Shown: positions 44,507 through 53,978 of the stretch, piece by piece
How the letters are laid out: every line of letters begins with the position of its first letter
Position numbering within the stretch: the first letter of the stretch is position 1
Source: Amanita rubescens
Taxonomy: Eukaryota > Basidiomycota > Agaricomycetes > Agaricales > Amanitaceae
Assembly: GCA_015039365.1 (NCBI GenBank)
Contig: WION01000075.1
Location: forward strand, 62,001-126,000
Reading direction: 5' to 3'
DNA: 64,000 bases
Program-made: the position numbers and the translations under genes
Notes under the pieces: model-generated
The model's database searches: none
What the model saw: only the letters and a program-made list of their open reading frames with translations
Told to the model about the DNA's origin: nothing

Positions 44507-47500
44507 AACGAGACGACGATGAATCAGCGTCCGTCGTCTCTGAAGACGAACAACTATGTATAAATGGTGTAACAGTATCCTCTATATCCAGAAATAAAAT
44601 CACCATTCCCATTACCAAATGTTCGAATCTAAAAACCGCTGAAACCAAAGCCCTTATCGACTCAGGTGCACAAGGAAAATTCGTCGATAGCTCACTCGTC
44701 AATTGGAACGAAATCACTCGCTTAAAGAAACCCATCCCAGTGCGAAATGTGGACGGAACAAATAACAAGTCTGGAGATATACGGTATAAAATCCAGATAA
44801 GCTATAACATCGAAAACAACCGGTTTAAAGACTGGTTTTATGTCACACGACTAGGCGATCAACGACTGATACTAGGATTACCTTGGCTCCGAGAAATCAA
44901 CCCCAGAATAGATTGGTCTGAAGGAACAGTTAGATTCCCCGACGAAAGGAAGATCGATCCGGAAGAAGAAACTACGTTTGATTACGACGAAGAAACCGAA
45001 ATGTACCTTCGGTATATCCAAAAAGAAGAAGAATTGAACGCAGATGAGGACGAAGATCTCGAGACTGATCACCTTTGGATCCAAGCGAAAACATCAGCGT
45101 CTCAAACGCTCGCACATGAACACGAAGATAAATCTACGAAAGTAGAATTACCCCCTGAATATGACAAATGGAGAAAAGTTTTTGATAAACAGACATCAGA
45201 ACGATTTCCCATTTCACGACAATGGGATCATGCGATAGATCTAAAAGAAGGGTTTAAACCTAAAGTGGCGAAGAACTACCCGTTATCAATCCACGAGGAA
45301 CAGCTAATGAATAAATGGGTTGATGAACAACTCAAAAAAGGCTACATTCGACCATCACAATCTCCGCAAGCGTCTCCTTTCTTTTACGTTGCAAAGAAAG
45401 AAAAAGGAGAATTGAGACCTTGCCAAGATTACCGATACATCAATAGCTGGACGAAACGAAATGCCTATCCCCTTCCTTTAGTATCCGACTTATTATTAAA
45501 ACTAAGAAAAGCAAAATACTTCTCCAAGCTAGACCTCCGATGGGGTTACAATAATGTGCGAATAAAGAAAGGCGACGAATGGAAAGCCGCGTTCACGACG
45601 AACCGTGGTCTCTTCGAACCTACTGTAATGCTCTTTGGATTATGCAATTCACCGTCAACATTCCAAACGATGATGAACGAATACTTCCGTGACATGATAG
45701 CCGAAGGATGGCTAGTCGTCTATATTGACGATATGTTGATATATGGAGCGAACGAGGAAGAAACGAGGGAGCGCACTAAACAAGTCTTGCAACGGCTGAA
45801 AGAAAACGATCTGTTCCTGAAACTAGAAAAATGTAAATTCGTCGCCAAGGAAGTCGAATTCCTTGGGATGATTGTCAAAGAAGGAAAGATCATGATGGAC
45901 CCCGTAAAACTCGCTGGAATCGGCAAATGGCCCGAACCGAAAACTGTTAAACAAATACGGTCATTTCTAGGGTTCGCGAACTTTTACAGGAAATTTATAG
46001 GAAATTACGCCGAAATAGTAGCTCCGCTCACGGAACTTACGAAGAAAACAGTTCCCTTCCGATGGGATGCAGAATGTCAGAAAGCATTTGACACGTTAAA
46101 GGAGAAATTCCTAGAAGAACCGGTTCTAGTTATGCCAGATCCAACGAAACCGTTTTTATTAGAGACCGATGCGTCAAACTGGGCGGTAGGAGCCGTCCTG
46201 AAACAACGGGGATCTGATGGAGAACTGCACCCATGCGGATTTATCAGTCATCGGTTGAGCGATACCGAACAAAGATATCAAGTATACGATCGCGAGTTAT
46301 TAGCAATAAAGAAAGCGTTTGAAACCTGGAGACACCTTCTTAAAGGAAGCCCACATACGATTATGATCCACTGTGATCATAAGAATTTATCATATTACAA
46401 ACATCCGCAGAAGATGACCGCCAGACAGTCACGCTGGTGGCAAGAAATCACGGAGTTTGATATCAAGTTAGAACATGTCCCTGGATCAAAACTTATTCAG
46501 GCAGACGCTTTATCGAGACGCCCTGACCATATTAACGAAGAAGAGGCAAAAGCAAAAGAAATCCCACAAACCATGATCTCTGATGACATGGTTATCGCAG
46601 CGATCAATGTATCTTGGGCAGACAAAATCACCGAATTATTGCCACAAGATAAATTTGCTAAAGTTGTAATCGACGGTCTCAAACACGGAAAACTACCCCT
46701 CCGATCAAAGTTTAATGACTGGAAGAACGATAACAACATCATTCGTTATCAAGGACGCGTTTATGTTCCTCAAAACGAAGAATTACGAAACGAAATAATC
46801 AAGTTACATCACGACCCCGTAGTGATGGGTCACCCTGGACGATTGAAGACACTAGAGCTTATCCGCCGCGACTATTATTGGCCTGGAATGACAACGACCG
46901 TATCTAAATGGGTCGAAGGCTGTGCCTTATGTCAACAAATGAAGGTTAATACACATCCGATCACACCGGGTTTGATGCCTATTAAATCCCACGCCACACG
47001 CCCATTCGAACAAGTTTCAATGGACTTCATCACAGATCTGCCAATTATCGACGGTTTTGATTCTGTTTTGACCGTGGTCGATCAAGGCTTAACAAAGGGC
47101 GTAATATTCATACCATGCAAAAAATCTTTTACCGCTATGGATACCGCCAACTCCTACATTAACGATGTTTACAAACGATACGGGTTACCGACAACCCTCA
47201 TCTCTGATAGAGGACCACAATTTACCTCTAAAGTTTTCGAAGAAATCTGCAAGATCTTCGGAATTAACCATAGAAAGTCGACCGCCTTTCATCCGCAAAC
47301 TGACGGAGAATCGGAACGACTCAATCAGGAGCTAGAAACTTACCTCCGGTTATACTGCGTTGATCATCCAAAACAATGGAAAGATCACCTGCCATTAGCA
47401 GAATTCGCGCACAATCAACGAATACATCAATCTACCAAGATGACGCCGTTTGAAATCATGTTTGGAATAGAGCCTGTGGCTATCCCCACAGCATTCCCGC

Positions 47501-48093
47501 GAATCAACGTACCCGCCGCTGAAGACCGCTTCAAGGTCTTAACACAAATACGAGACGAAGCCCTCGCCGCACACGAATTAGCTAGACAGCTAATGACTCA
47601 ACGTGTCAAAGGGAAATCTCCCGCATTTAAAGAAGGAGACTTGGTATGGCTAGACTCACGAAACCTGAAAACTGGACAAATAAGAAAATTCTCGCCTAGA
47701 CGAGAAGGACCGTTCAAGATCGAAAAGATCTTAGGACCTGTCACCGCTAAACTTGAACTTCCCCCAAGATGGAAGATTCACCCCGTTTTTCATGTTTCAC
47801 TCCTTACCCCTTATCATGAAAACGAAACACATGGTCCAAACTTTACTAGACCAACCCCAGACCTTATAGATAACAAAGAAGAATACGAAATCGAGACGAT
47901 TGTCTCGCACCGAAGAAAAGGAAACCAATGGCAATTTTTAGTCAAATGGAAAGGTTATCCGACATCTGACAATTCATGGGAAACCGAGGAAAACTTAGAA
48001 CACTCCGAGGAGACCTTAAACGAATATAAGGAACAACATAGAATTACAGCAATTGTCCCCACTACTCGTAAATCACGAAAACACCGTTCTTGA
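44503..48093 (+). CDS. pol: Pol polyprotein: protease, RT, RNase H, integrase, chromodomain
   Basis: About 1,196 residues after the -1 slip, with no stop. Protease: LIDSGAQGKFVD (about 44655). Reverse transcriptase: PFFYVAKKEKGELRPCQDYR, then catalytic YIDDM (45721-45735). RNase H: LETDASNWAVGAVL (about 46162). Integrase: HHCC zinc domain (46807-46950, CALCQQMK), then DFITDLP, ISDRGPQFTS and the Glu of TDGESERLNQELE as catalytic triad. C-terminal chromodomain: YEIETIVSHRRKGNQWQFLV, KWKGYPTSDNSWE (about 47885-48010), which in chromoviruses directs integration toward modified chromatin. All catalytic residues are present. It overlaps gag by a few bases and precedes ORF3. Confidence 0.95.
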   Translation, partial: LERDDDESASVVSEDEQLCINGVTVSSISRNKITIPITKCSNLKTAETKALIDSGAQGKFVDSSLVNWNEITRLKKPIPVRNVDGTNNKSGDIRYKIQISYNIENNRFKDWFYVTRLGDQRLILGLPWLREINPRIDWSEGTVRFPDERKIDPEEETTFDYDEETEMYLRYIQKEEELNADEDEDLETDHLWIQAKTSASQTLAHEHEDKSTKVELPPEYDKWRKVFDKQTSERFPISRQWDHAIDLKEGFKPKVAKNYPLSIHEEQLMNKWVDEQLKKGYIRPSQSPQASPFFYVAKKEKGELRPCQDYRYINSWTKRNAYPLPLVSDLLLKLRKAKYFSKLDLRWGYNNVRIKKGDEWKAAFTTNRGLFEPTVMLFGLCNSPSTFQTMMNEYFRDMIAEGWLVVYIDDMLIYGANEEETRERTKQVLQRLKENDLFLKLEKCKFVAKEVEFLGMIVKEGKIMMDPVKLAGIGKWPEPKTVKQIRSFLGFANFYRKFIGNYAEIVAPLTELTKKTVPFRWDAECQKAFDTLKEKFLEEPVLVMPDPTKPFLLETDASNWAVGAVLKQRGSDGELHPCGFISHRLSDTEQRYQVYDRELLAIKKAFETWRHLLKGSPHTIMIHCDHKNLSYYKHPQKMTARQSRWWQEITEFDIKLEHVPGSKLIQADALSRRPDHINEEEAKAKEIPQTMISDDMVIAAINVSWADKITELLPQDKFAKVVIDGLKHGKLPLRSKFNDWKNDNNIIRYQGRVYVPQNEELRNEIIKLHHDPVVMGHPGRLKTLELIRRDYYWPGMTTTVSKWVEGCALCQQMKVNTHPITPGLMPIKSHATRPFEQVSMDFITDLPIIDGFDSVLTVVDQGLTKGVIFIPCKKSFTAMDTANSYINDVYKRYGLPTTLISDRGPQFTSKVFEEICKIFGINHRKSTAFHPQTDGESERLNQELETYLRLYCVDHPKQWKDHLPLAEFAHNQRIHQSTKMTPFEIMFGIEPVAIPTAFPRINVPAAEDRFKVLTQIRDEALAAHELARQLMTQRVKGKSPAFKEGDLVWLDSRNLKTGQIRKFSPRREGPFKIEKILGPVTAKLELPPRWKIHPVFHVSLLTPYHENETHGPNFTRPTPDLIDNKEEYEIETIVSHRRKGNQWQFLVKWKGYPTSDNSWETEENLEHSEETLNEYKEQHRITAIVPTTRKSRKHRS

Positions 48094-48097
48094 AACC

Positions 48098-50248
48098 ATG
48101 TCTTCCCCCATTAACAACCCATCCGCCGCTACTACTCCAGCCGCTTCAACAGTCGTTGAGGAAACCGTTCCTCCGACCCCTTCTAGGGAGGAATCGCCCG
48201 CACCATTGCCAATTCCTCCTCCTACCAGTATGTTACATTATACATCAATCGGTACAGAATGGTTCCCTATAATTCCTTCTGACGAGGAATTTGTACCCCG
48301 AAATGAAGATTCTTCATCTTCTGACTCATCCTATACCTTCCCATCATCGAACACTTCCACGATAGAAGAACTAATGCGAAACGTCACAGATATGGGGAAC
48401 GCTATTCTCCCTAATACTCCTGTGCCACCTGAAGTGCAGGAAATGGTAACTCAAGTATTCGCCACCAGAGACCAAATGGTCATCACCTACGCACGCGGAC
48501 CACGTCCTGACACCACCCCTGAGGATATCCGGATCATGCGAGAAGGACTACTCATGTTCAATGCCACCGCTTTTACCCTAGGAGTTCCTCCCATTGATGA
48601 AGAACTCGTCAACGACTACCTTGAAAGGGCAAGAACTATCGCCGCCACCAATGCTGCAACCACCGCCGCCATCTCTGCCGCCGCTAATGCTGTTGCCGCC
48701 GAAATCGATACCATCACCATTAATGCTGCTATCGATGACGAGATCAATGAAAGACTCGTCAATCCCATCTCGATCCCTATTGTCTTCCCAGAAGACACTC
48801 CATCGCCAAGGCCCCTTTACACCCCGTTGGATTTAATGAGGGAAACCCACGCTCGATCCATGAGCCCAGTACCTAGACTCCCTGCCGAAGGACCTATTCC
48901 TAGGTTCTATTTCCAGCACGCCTCTGTCAATGACGACAATTTTAACGTGCCCGCACCCGACATTCCCGCTATAAACGTCATCTTGACACATTACGCCATC
49001 CCCTCCTTCATCGATCCAATAATACGACGAGCCTTTTTCCAAATCTGGACGCTCTTCACGTCCTGGACCTTTGCCAACAATTATCTATTCATCTTAAATA
49101 GATATGTTCGCCCTGATCTGATGGCCCTCGTTAACGTCATCATTAATCTCACCCGTCGGTTCCGAGAACCACAACGTAACCGCTGGATCACTTTGATGAT
49201 CTGGAATAATATTCATTGGTTTTGCGACCTACGAGGAGACGTATACCTCGAAGAAGCAACCCGTCTTACCACCGCCGGACATCGTCACCATTTCATCCAA
49301 CTGACACGACAACCTGCTTTAGACACTGGCATGGCCTGGATGCACGGACGCCCTGTATTTCCCCGCACTCCCGTCAATGCCACGTTCGAACGAATTCGAA
49401 CCCTTAGTGACCGACTCAACCCGATGATGACCCCTGATGGTTGGGACATAACTATATTACGACAACTACAAACGACGATTAACAATCTCGTGTGGAGGCA
49501 CGATCGTAACCCTAATAGACCCAATGTCAATAACGAATACCAAGACGCCGCCGTCATCGCACTCCAAACAGGACATACAATTGAAGGACGCGATGTCCCT
49601 ATCCTTGAAAACCCGACACGTCGCACCATCTTTCACCTGCACGGACCTGATCCCTCAGCCGAACGATTAGTATCATTCGAACCGAATAACCTAGCCTTCG
49701 AGGGAGAAGACATCCCTGGAACTCAAGGTTGTTACATGTGCGGAGCCCCGCATCACACCACTGAACACCATCAACGACGAGAAATACGCTGAGGACCGGT
49801 ACATGAGGAAACCCCGCCTCCCACTTATCCAGACGCTATAACACAATCATCGCTGCCCACGCCATTTGAACAAATCCCTGAAAGACGAATTGCTACCACT
49901 TCGCCTGCTACTACTATCGATTCCGCCCAACTCGAACAAGGCGAACCTTCCCCGCTTATCGAAAGAAGACGACGAGGGACAAATACTCGTCCTCCAGGCA
50001 ACCGCTTCACTACTACTACTACTGGACCTCCACCATCACGACGAAACCTTGGAAACCGTCGAGGCCAATCCACACGAGGACAGTCGACACGACATGTCGC
50101 CACTATGACCGCCTCGAATACACGAGAAGAGCGACCGACTCTTCAAGAACGACTTACTGACAACCGCCGCCGCCGTCGTCATCCCTGGCAAGGAAATGAA
50201 GACTCTTACACCTACGACAGCGATGCTGAACACAATCGTGACACGTAG
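48098..50248 (+). CDS. ORF3 of the chromovirus with C-terminal zinc cluster, split by a TGA
   Basis: Starts at ATG 48098, 5 nt after the pol stop. The open frame runs to TGA 49790-49792 (564 residues), then continues in the same frame to TAG 50246-50248 with an Arg/Thr-rich tail. Ser/Pro-rich N-terminus, an Ala-rich helix (about 48640-48720), a helical middle (FFQIWTLFTSWTFANNYLF, FREPQRNRWITLMIW), and a C-x2-C-x3-H type cluster CYMCGAPHHTTEHH just before the TGA. The left element's last ORF has an equivalent cluster and basic tail. No signal peptide or clear membrane anchor. I cannot assign a function; RNA binding or a second Gag-like role is a guess. The TGA may be a nonsense change (likely CGA) or a natural stop. 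Confidence 0.7.
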
Positions 50249-50261
50249 TCACAGGTAAATT

Positions 50262-50280
50262 CAATATTCGGCGAATATTG
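50262..50280 (+). repeat. Palindrome between ORF3 and polypurine tract
   Basis: Perfect 9-bp arms CAATATTCG/CGAATATTG around a single G. Same position as the hairpin of the left element. Confidence 0.65.
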
Positions 50281-50292
50281 GACTTCGTATGT

Positions 50293-50302
50293 AGGAGAAG
50301 GG
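50293..50302 (+). other. Polypurine tract
   Basis: AGGAGAAGGG, 3 nt upstream of the right LTR. Confidence 0.7.
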
Positions 50303-50305
50303 CTA

Positions 50306-50736
50306 TGTTACAAACGTACGTCATGGCCTATCTTTTCTTTATCTTATCATCTATGTCATTCCTCCTATGTCATTATTTGCATATGCGTTCCTTCCGGAAC
50401 ATTCATCGTTTATCATATGCCAATTACTTTTATCACATGTATGTCGTTTTCACATGTTAACCGTTTCATTATCACATGTAACCGTTTTCATTATCACATG
50501 TGTATATACTTACCATATTTGCGTATGTACTTTGTACTATATAAATCACGCAAATATACGACTAGACCTCAGTCTAGTTTTAACAGTCAAAATCTGTCTC
50601 GTTATCATTTAAGTTCCCTTGAGGACTTATCCGATAACACTCTTATTCTTTGAACGTTCTTAAGTGCCGGAACTCCCTTGAGGAACCTACGGTACCTGAT
50701 AGGCTCGAACTTATCAGTGAACGAACAAACGTAACA
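50306..50736 (+). repeat. Right LTR
   Basis: 431 bp; no difference from the left LTR seen by eye. Followed by the target duplication CTTTG. Confidence 0.95.
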
Positions 50737-51961
50737 CTTTGTAGTAAGAAGAAACGACAGAATTAGTACCTTCGCTGCTTCCGGGAGGCTTTCCTTGGGT
50801 TTGATCACGACTCCGTGGTTTAAGGTGTCGCCATTTGAACCAGCGCCATGTTTGTCACCACCACGCGACCCGTTTGATAAGACCCTATCACTATCATCCT
50901 TAGCTTGCCCATTACCTGCTGATTCCAACAGTCCCTCTTCTACATTGGCGCCGTCGCTCGCGTAGCAGTCTGCATCCGATTCAGTATCAGAATTATTATC
51001 TCCATGAGAATTACTATCTTCATGAAATATAACTTCATTAATTAATGGTAATTAAAGTGGGTGCGGGGTCTTACCATCGCCAGAATACTCGCCTTGTGAC
51101 CCTGCAGCATCTTGAGATTGAGATGGGCTAGGGGCATTATTAGCGTGCCAGTCGAAGGTGGTACCGCTGACTGACTGTCGCAAGGAATTGGTTTCTTCGC
51201 CAGCATCAGGAGAAGGAGACTGAGAGCGCATAATTTTTCGGGACCTGATATACGGATCTCAGATACGTCAAAGGGATGTTAAGATAGTACTTACGGGACG
51301 GTGTCATCAGGATCACTCGCGACCTCTCTGTTCCGCTTGATTCCTCCACTTGCCGTCCGTACCGGTTCTAAATCTGCTCTAGCGGAAGGATTTCCTAGCC
51401 CAATTGCTTTCGTACCGTGAGTAAGGGTCTCGTGAAAGGGAAGAGGCACTTACTGCCAGCAGTCACTGGGTTGTCACCACTACGCGCATTTCTGCTCTTT
51501 GAAACTGGCGGCATAGGTACTGAATCTCTTTCCCCATCTTCCTCTTGTAGTCGTTGAGCGGTCTCCTTGACGAGGTCCCTTGATACTACGTTGTCCGTTG
51601 TGCCTTGGGGGCGAGAATTAGGACATTTTTTTTTGGGATGTGTGAGATTTGGCTCAGCGGATCGGGCAGTCAATGTCGACTGCCGAAGGCCATATGGCAT
51701 GGTCTCTGTGGTATTGCTGTTCTGAATTAGACGTAAAAAAAGTCAGAAATATATATATATAAAAGAGAGCCTAAAGCGAACCTCTTGCTCTTCGCCAAGA
51801 GGCATTCCCGGGGTTGGTTCCCTTGCTTTCTGTCGTGAACGCATGAGAGGCTTGCAAGCGATCAACAGTATTTAAGCTCACCTGTAGTAAGTCCGCAGTC
51901 GCCCCGTCATCTAAGCACGGCCCTGTCTGACCGGTGCATGTACTATCTCCGATTTCGTAGT

Positions 51962-52590
51962 TCAATCACTTCACCACAGGGCAAAACAGACGAGGGAAAA
52001 ATCACAATGGAGCTATCGGCTTAATCCCCGCGTGTGAGAGATCTAGAAGAGCGGGATTGGCGATCAATGCCGTCGCGCGAATTCAGAATGCGAACCTTGA
52101 CTGTTCAGCGGAAGGCGTTGCCTTGGACTTTTTCTGTTTTGAAGTTGGTATCCTGTACCCTGTCAGGTTTCCGCGGGGACATGAGGTGACATGCAAGCAG
52201 TCAAAAGAAACTCAAACTTACCACTGAGCTAGCCCTAACGCATGAACCCATATTTGCTATCCAGGGAACCGTCATCAATACCGTAAACACATCTTTAGCA
52301 CCGATCCCTGCCGTACAAGATAAGCTAGTGAAAAAAAAACACGGGCGATATTAGAAACAGCTCAAGCGCTTGGCGCCGGTTACTTGATATGGTGCGAGAA
52401 TTCATGGTGGGTACCACAGCAGATGACGTACGCTTAGAATACCGTTTCCAAGGACGTGGCACAAATTGTCAGACCATCTTCAATTCTCGGGAGCTGTATA
52501 TCCGACATTATATTAATTCTGCGCCAGTGATAGAGAAGTATATATACCGATAGTGACTTTGTCCTCCAAACCACTTCATCCTCCATCGCT
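51962..52590. other. Spacer between the DUF6532 gene and a small plus-strand gene
   Basis: No supported gene. The genes diverge, so promoters lie here. A TATA-like GTATATATACC is near 52538, about 50 bp before the next ATG. Confidence 0.45.
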
Positions 52591-53316
52591 ATGCCTCCTT
52601 ACACGCTTTCTCTTTTGGAAGAACAGACAAGTCCGAGAGGACCGGGGGCATCATCCCGTGTCCCCACTCATTCCAACCCCGGGTCTGTTGGACTTGACGC
52701 CAGCTCGAACTCGAGCCCCGAAAGCGAAAGCCAGTCGTTCCATTGGACCAGCCCACCCCCGAGAAACCCACGGCCATGGGATAGTAAGCATTTCGTTTTC
52801 AGTGGCAAATGATCCCTGTTTAACGCTACTACGTTTTTCAGCTCCAGCTCCGTCCCAAGACGCGGAGGTACAGAGTGTTATTTCACTGAGTTCCGACACG
52901 GAATCGGATGTAGATGCACTAGTCGTCTCTGAGAATGTGGCTGGGAATGGTTCTGCCCCTCGCAAATCACCTTCACCGGAGGTTGAGATATTGGATGATC
53001 CGGCCATGCTGCAGCATAACCGCCGTAAGTTATCAATGAAGCAAATACATGAGTGATTTGACTTACCTGCCTTACCCCAAGGTAACAGACTGCACCAACG
53101 TCTCTCGAGGTATTATCAACGCAAAAAGACGAACACAAAGACCAAGAAAAAAAGGCCTTCAGCCACGGTGGGCGAGCCTGAGGTATGTATGAGTCAAATT
53201 GCTCCAAACCAGTGAATTGACACCTACCTTATCAGCTTCATCTTCACGTCTTTGGGTACAAGTCCACCATCAACGTCACCGTCGATGGGAACGGAAAAAA
53301 GCGCCCCAGTGCCTAA
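52591..53316 (+). CDS. Small Ser/Pro-rich protein with a basic segment, unknown
   Basis: Four exons from ATG 52591: Ser/Pro-rich N-terminus ending RNPRPWDT, an acidic-Ser stretch SVISLSSDTESDVDALV, PEVEILDDPAMLQHNRR, a highly basic NRLHQRLSRYYQRKKTNTKT, and a last short exon LHLHVFGYKSTINVTVDG ending TAA 53314-53316. Introns are standard GT-AG and the frame holds. The VISLSSDTES stretch resembles a SUMO-interacting motif flanked by acidic residues (inference). No family recognised. It lies between the DUF6532 gene and the Spt5-like gene, on the same strand as the latter. Confidence 0.6.
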
Positions 53317-53978
53317 TCGTACCATTGCTAGGAAGGGATACATAGACTTATAGACTTATAACATAGACACTATGCTTTGAATAAAAGATATGATGATATT
53401 GATTGCATTCTATCGTTAAGTCGCGCATAGTCCCCCCCCCTTGCGGGATGAAGGGGGCGAAAGAAAGCTCCGAGGGCTTTGTGCGGTGCTAAATACCAGC
53501 CCTCCTTGTCTTTGCGTGAGTTAGAGGTCAAACACTCGCACGGGTACAACAGAAGGACGCGGGGTACATAACCGCGGCGCGGAGTCCAAAACGACTCTTG
53601 CTAGCATCGCGTGCATCCTTCGTTAAAGTAGACGTTGTAGTTTTTTAGTGCTTCGTAAGTTCGATCATTTAAATGAAATCTCTTTGAATGGAAGAGAGAA
53701 CGGAAAGACGATGCGAGCTGCACTTTTGCTGATTGACTTTCTCATAGTAGTTCTAATTATTATTATAATTATAATAACCTAAGATAACACGCCAAGCATG
53801 GACGCGTCGGTAAGAAGATAGACTTTTGTGCTAGAATGAGCTCAAAGCATAGTTGGTAGCGAGGAAAACGTGTTCGTATATCGGAAAATGAAGGCAGAAA
53901 GAAAAGAAAGAAAAGAAAAAAGGTATAGTGTCGATCTTAAGGCGTCATGACCACTTTGATTAGATTCACTATCTGTAG
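53317..53978. other. Spacer upstream of the Spt5-like gene
   Basis: AT-rich stretch with TAATTATTATTATAATTATA near 53755. A short frame from ATG 53888 (MKAERKERKEKR) could be the first exon of the Spt5-like gene, but its splice phase does not fit the next exon as I read it. Confidence 0.4.

Larger units (their letters stand above)
42236..50736 (+). mobile_element. Complete Ty3/gypsy chromovirus with a third ORF
   Basis: Two 431-bp LTRs (42236-42666 and 50306-50736) look identical, and the 5-bp target duplication CTTTG (42231-42235 and 50737-50741) is perfect, so insertion was very recent. Order: LTR, self-priming PBS, gag with CCHC knuckle, pol (protease, RT, RNase H, integrase, chromodomain) by -1 frameshift, ORF3, hairpin, polypurine tract, LTR. 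The gene order with integrase last and chromodomain places it in the chromoviruses. Confidence 0.95.
40644..51805 (-). pseudogene. DUF6532 gene with a chromovirus in one intron
   Basis: Exons from about 51805 down to 40644, with the open frame continuing upstream to about 51961 without ATG. The N-terminal part is low-complexity (Ser/Asp rich, GETNSLRQ-type). The C-terminal part matches the DUF6532 pattern: NDLPRGINLNKWNVFIVAHF, WEIAQTLWKETFPD, LRQHIYDFRSGLADRAERAV, then FQHECILNTLAYYIEATLHL, LALATVAVERALKQWSTG, and a helix ending in a basic-acidic tail. Function unknown; such proteins are expanded in Agaricomycetes. The 8.5-kb retrotransposon lies between a splice donor and acceptor. A short exon (encoding DTLNHGVVIKPKE) with its intron is tandemly duplicated, one copy on each side. 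TGA at 41853-41855 (likely CGA originally) breaks the model used here. Confidence 0.72.

Noticed and set aside
48098..49792. Calling ORF3 an envelope gene because of its position after integrase
   Set aside because: No signal peptide or clear membrane anchor, and a zinc cluster at the C-terminal end, which does not fit an envelope protein.
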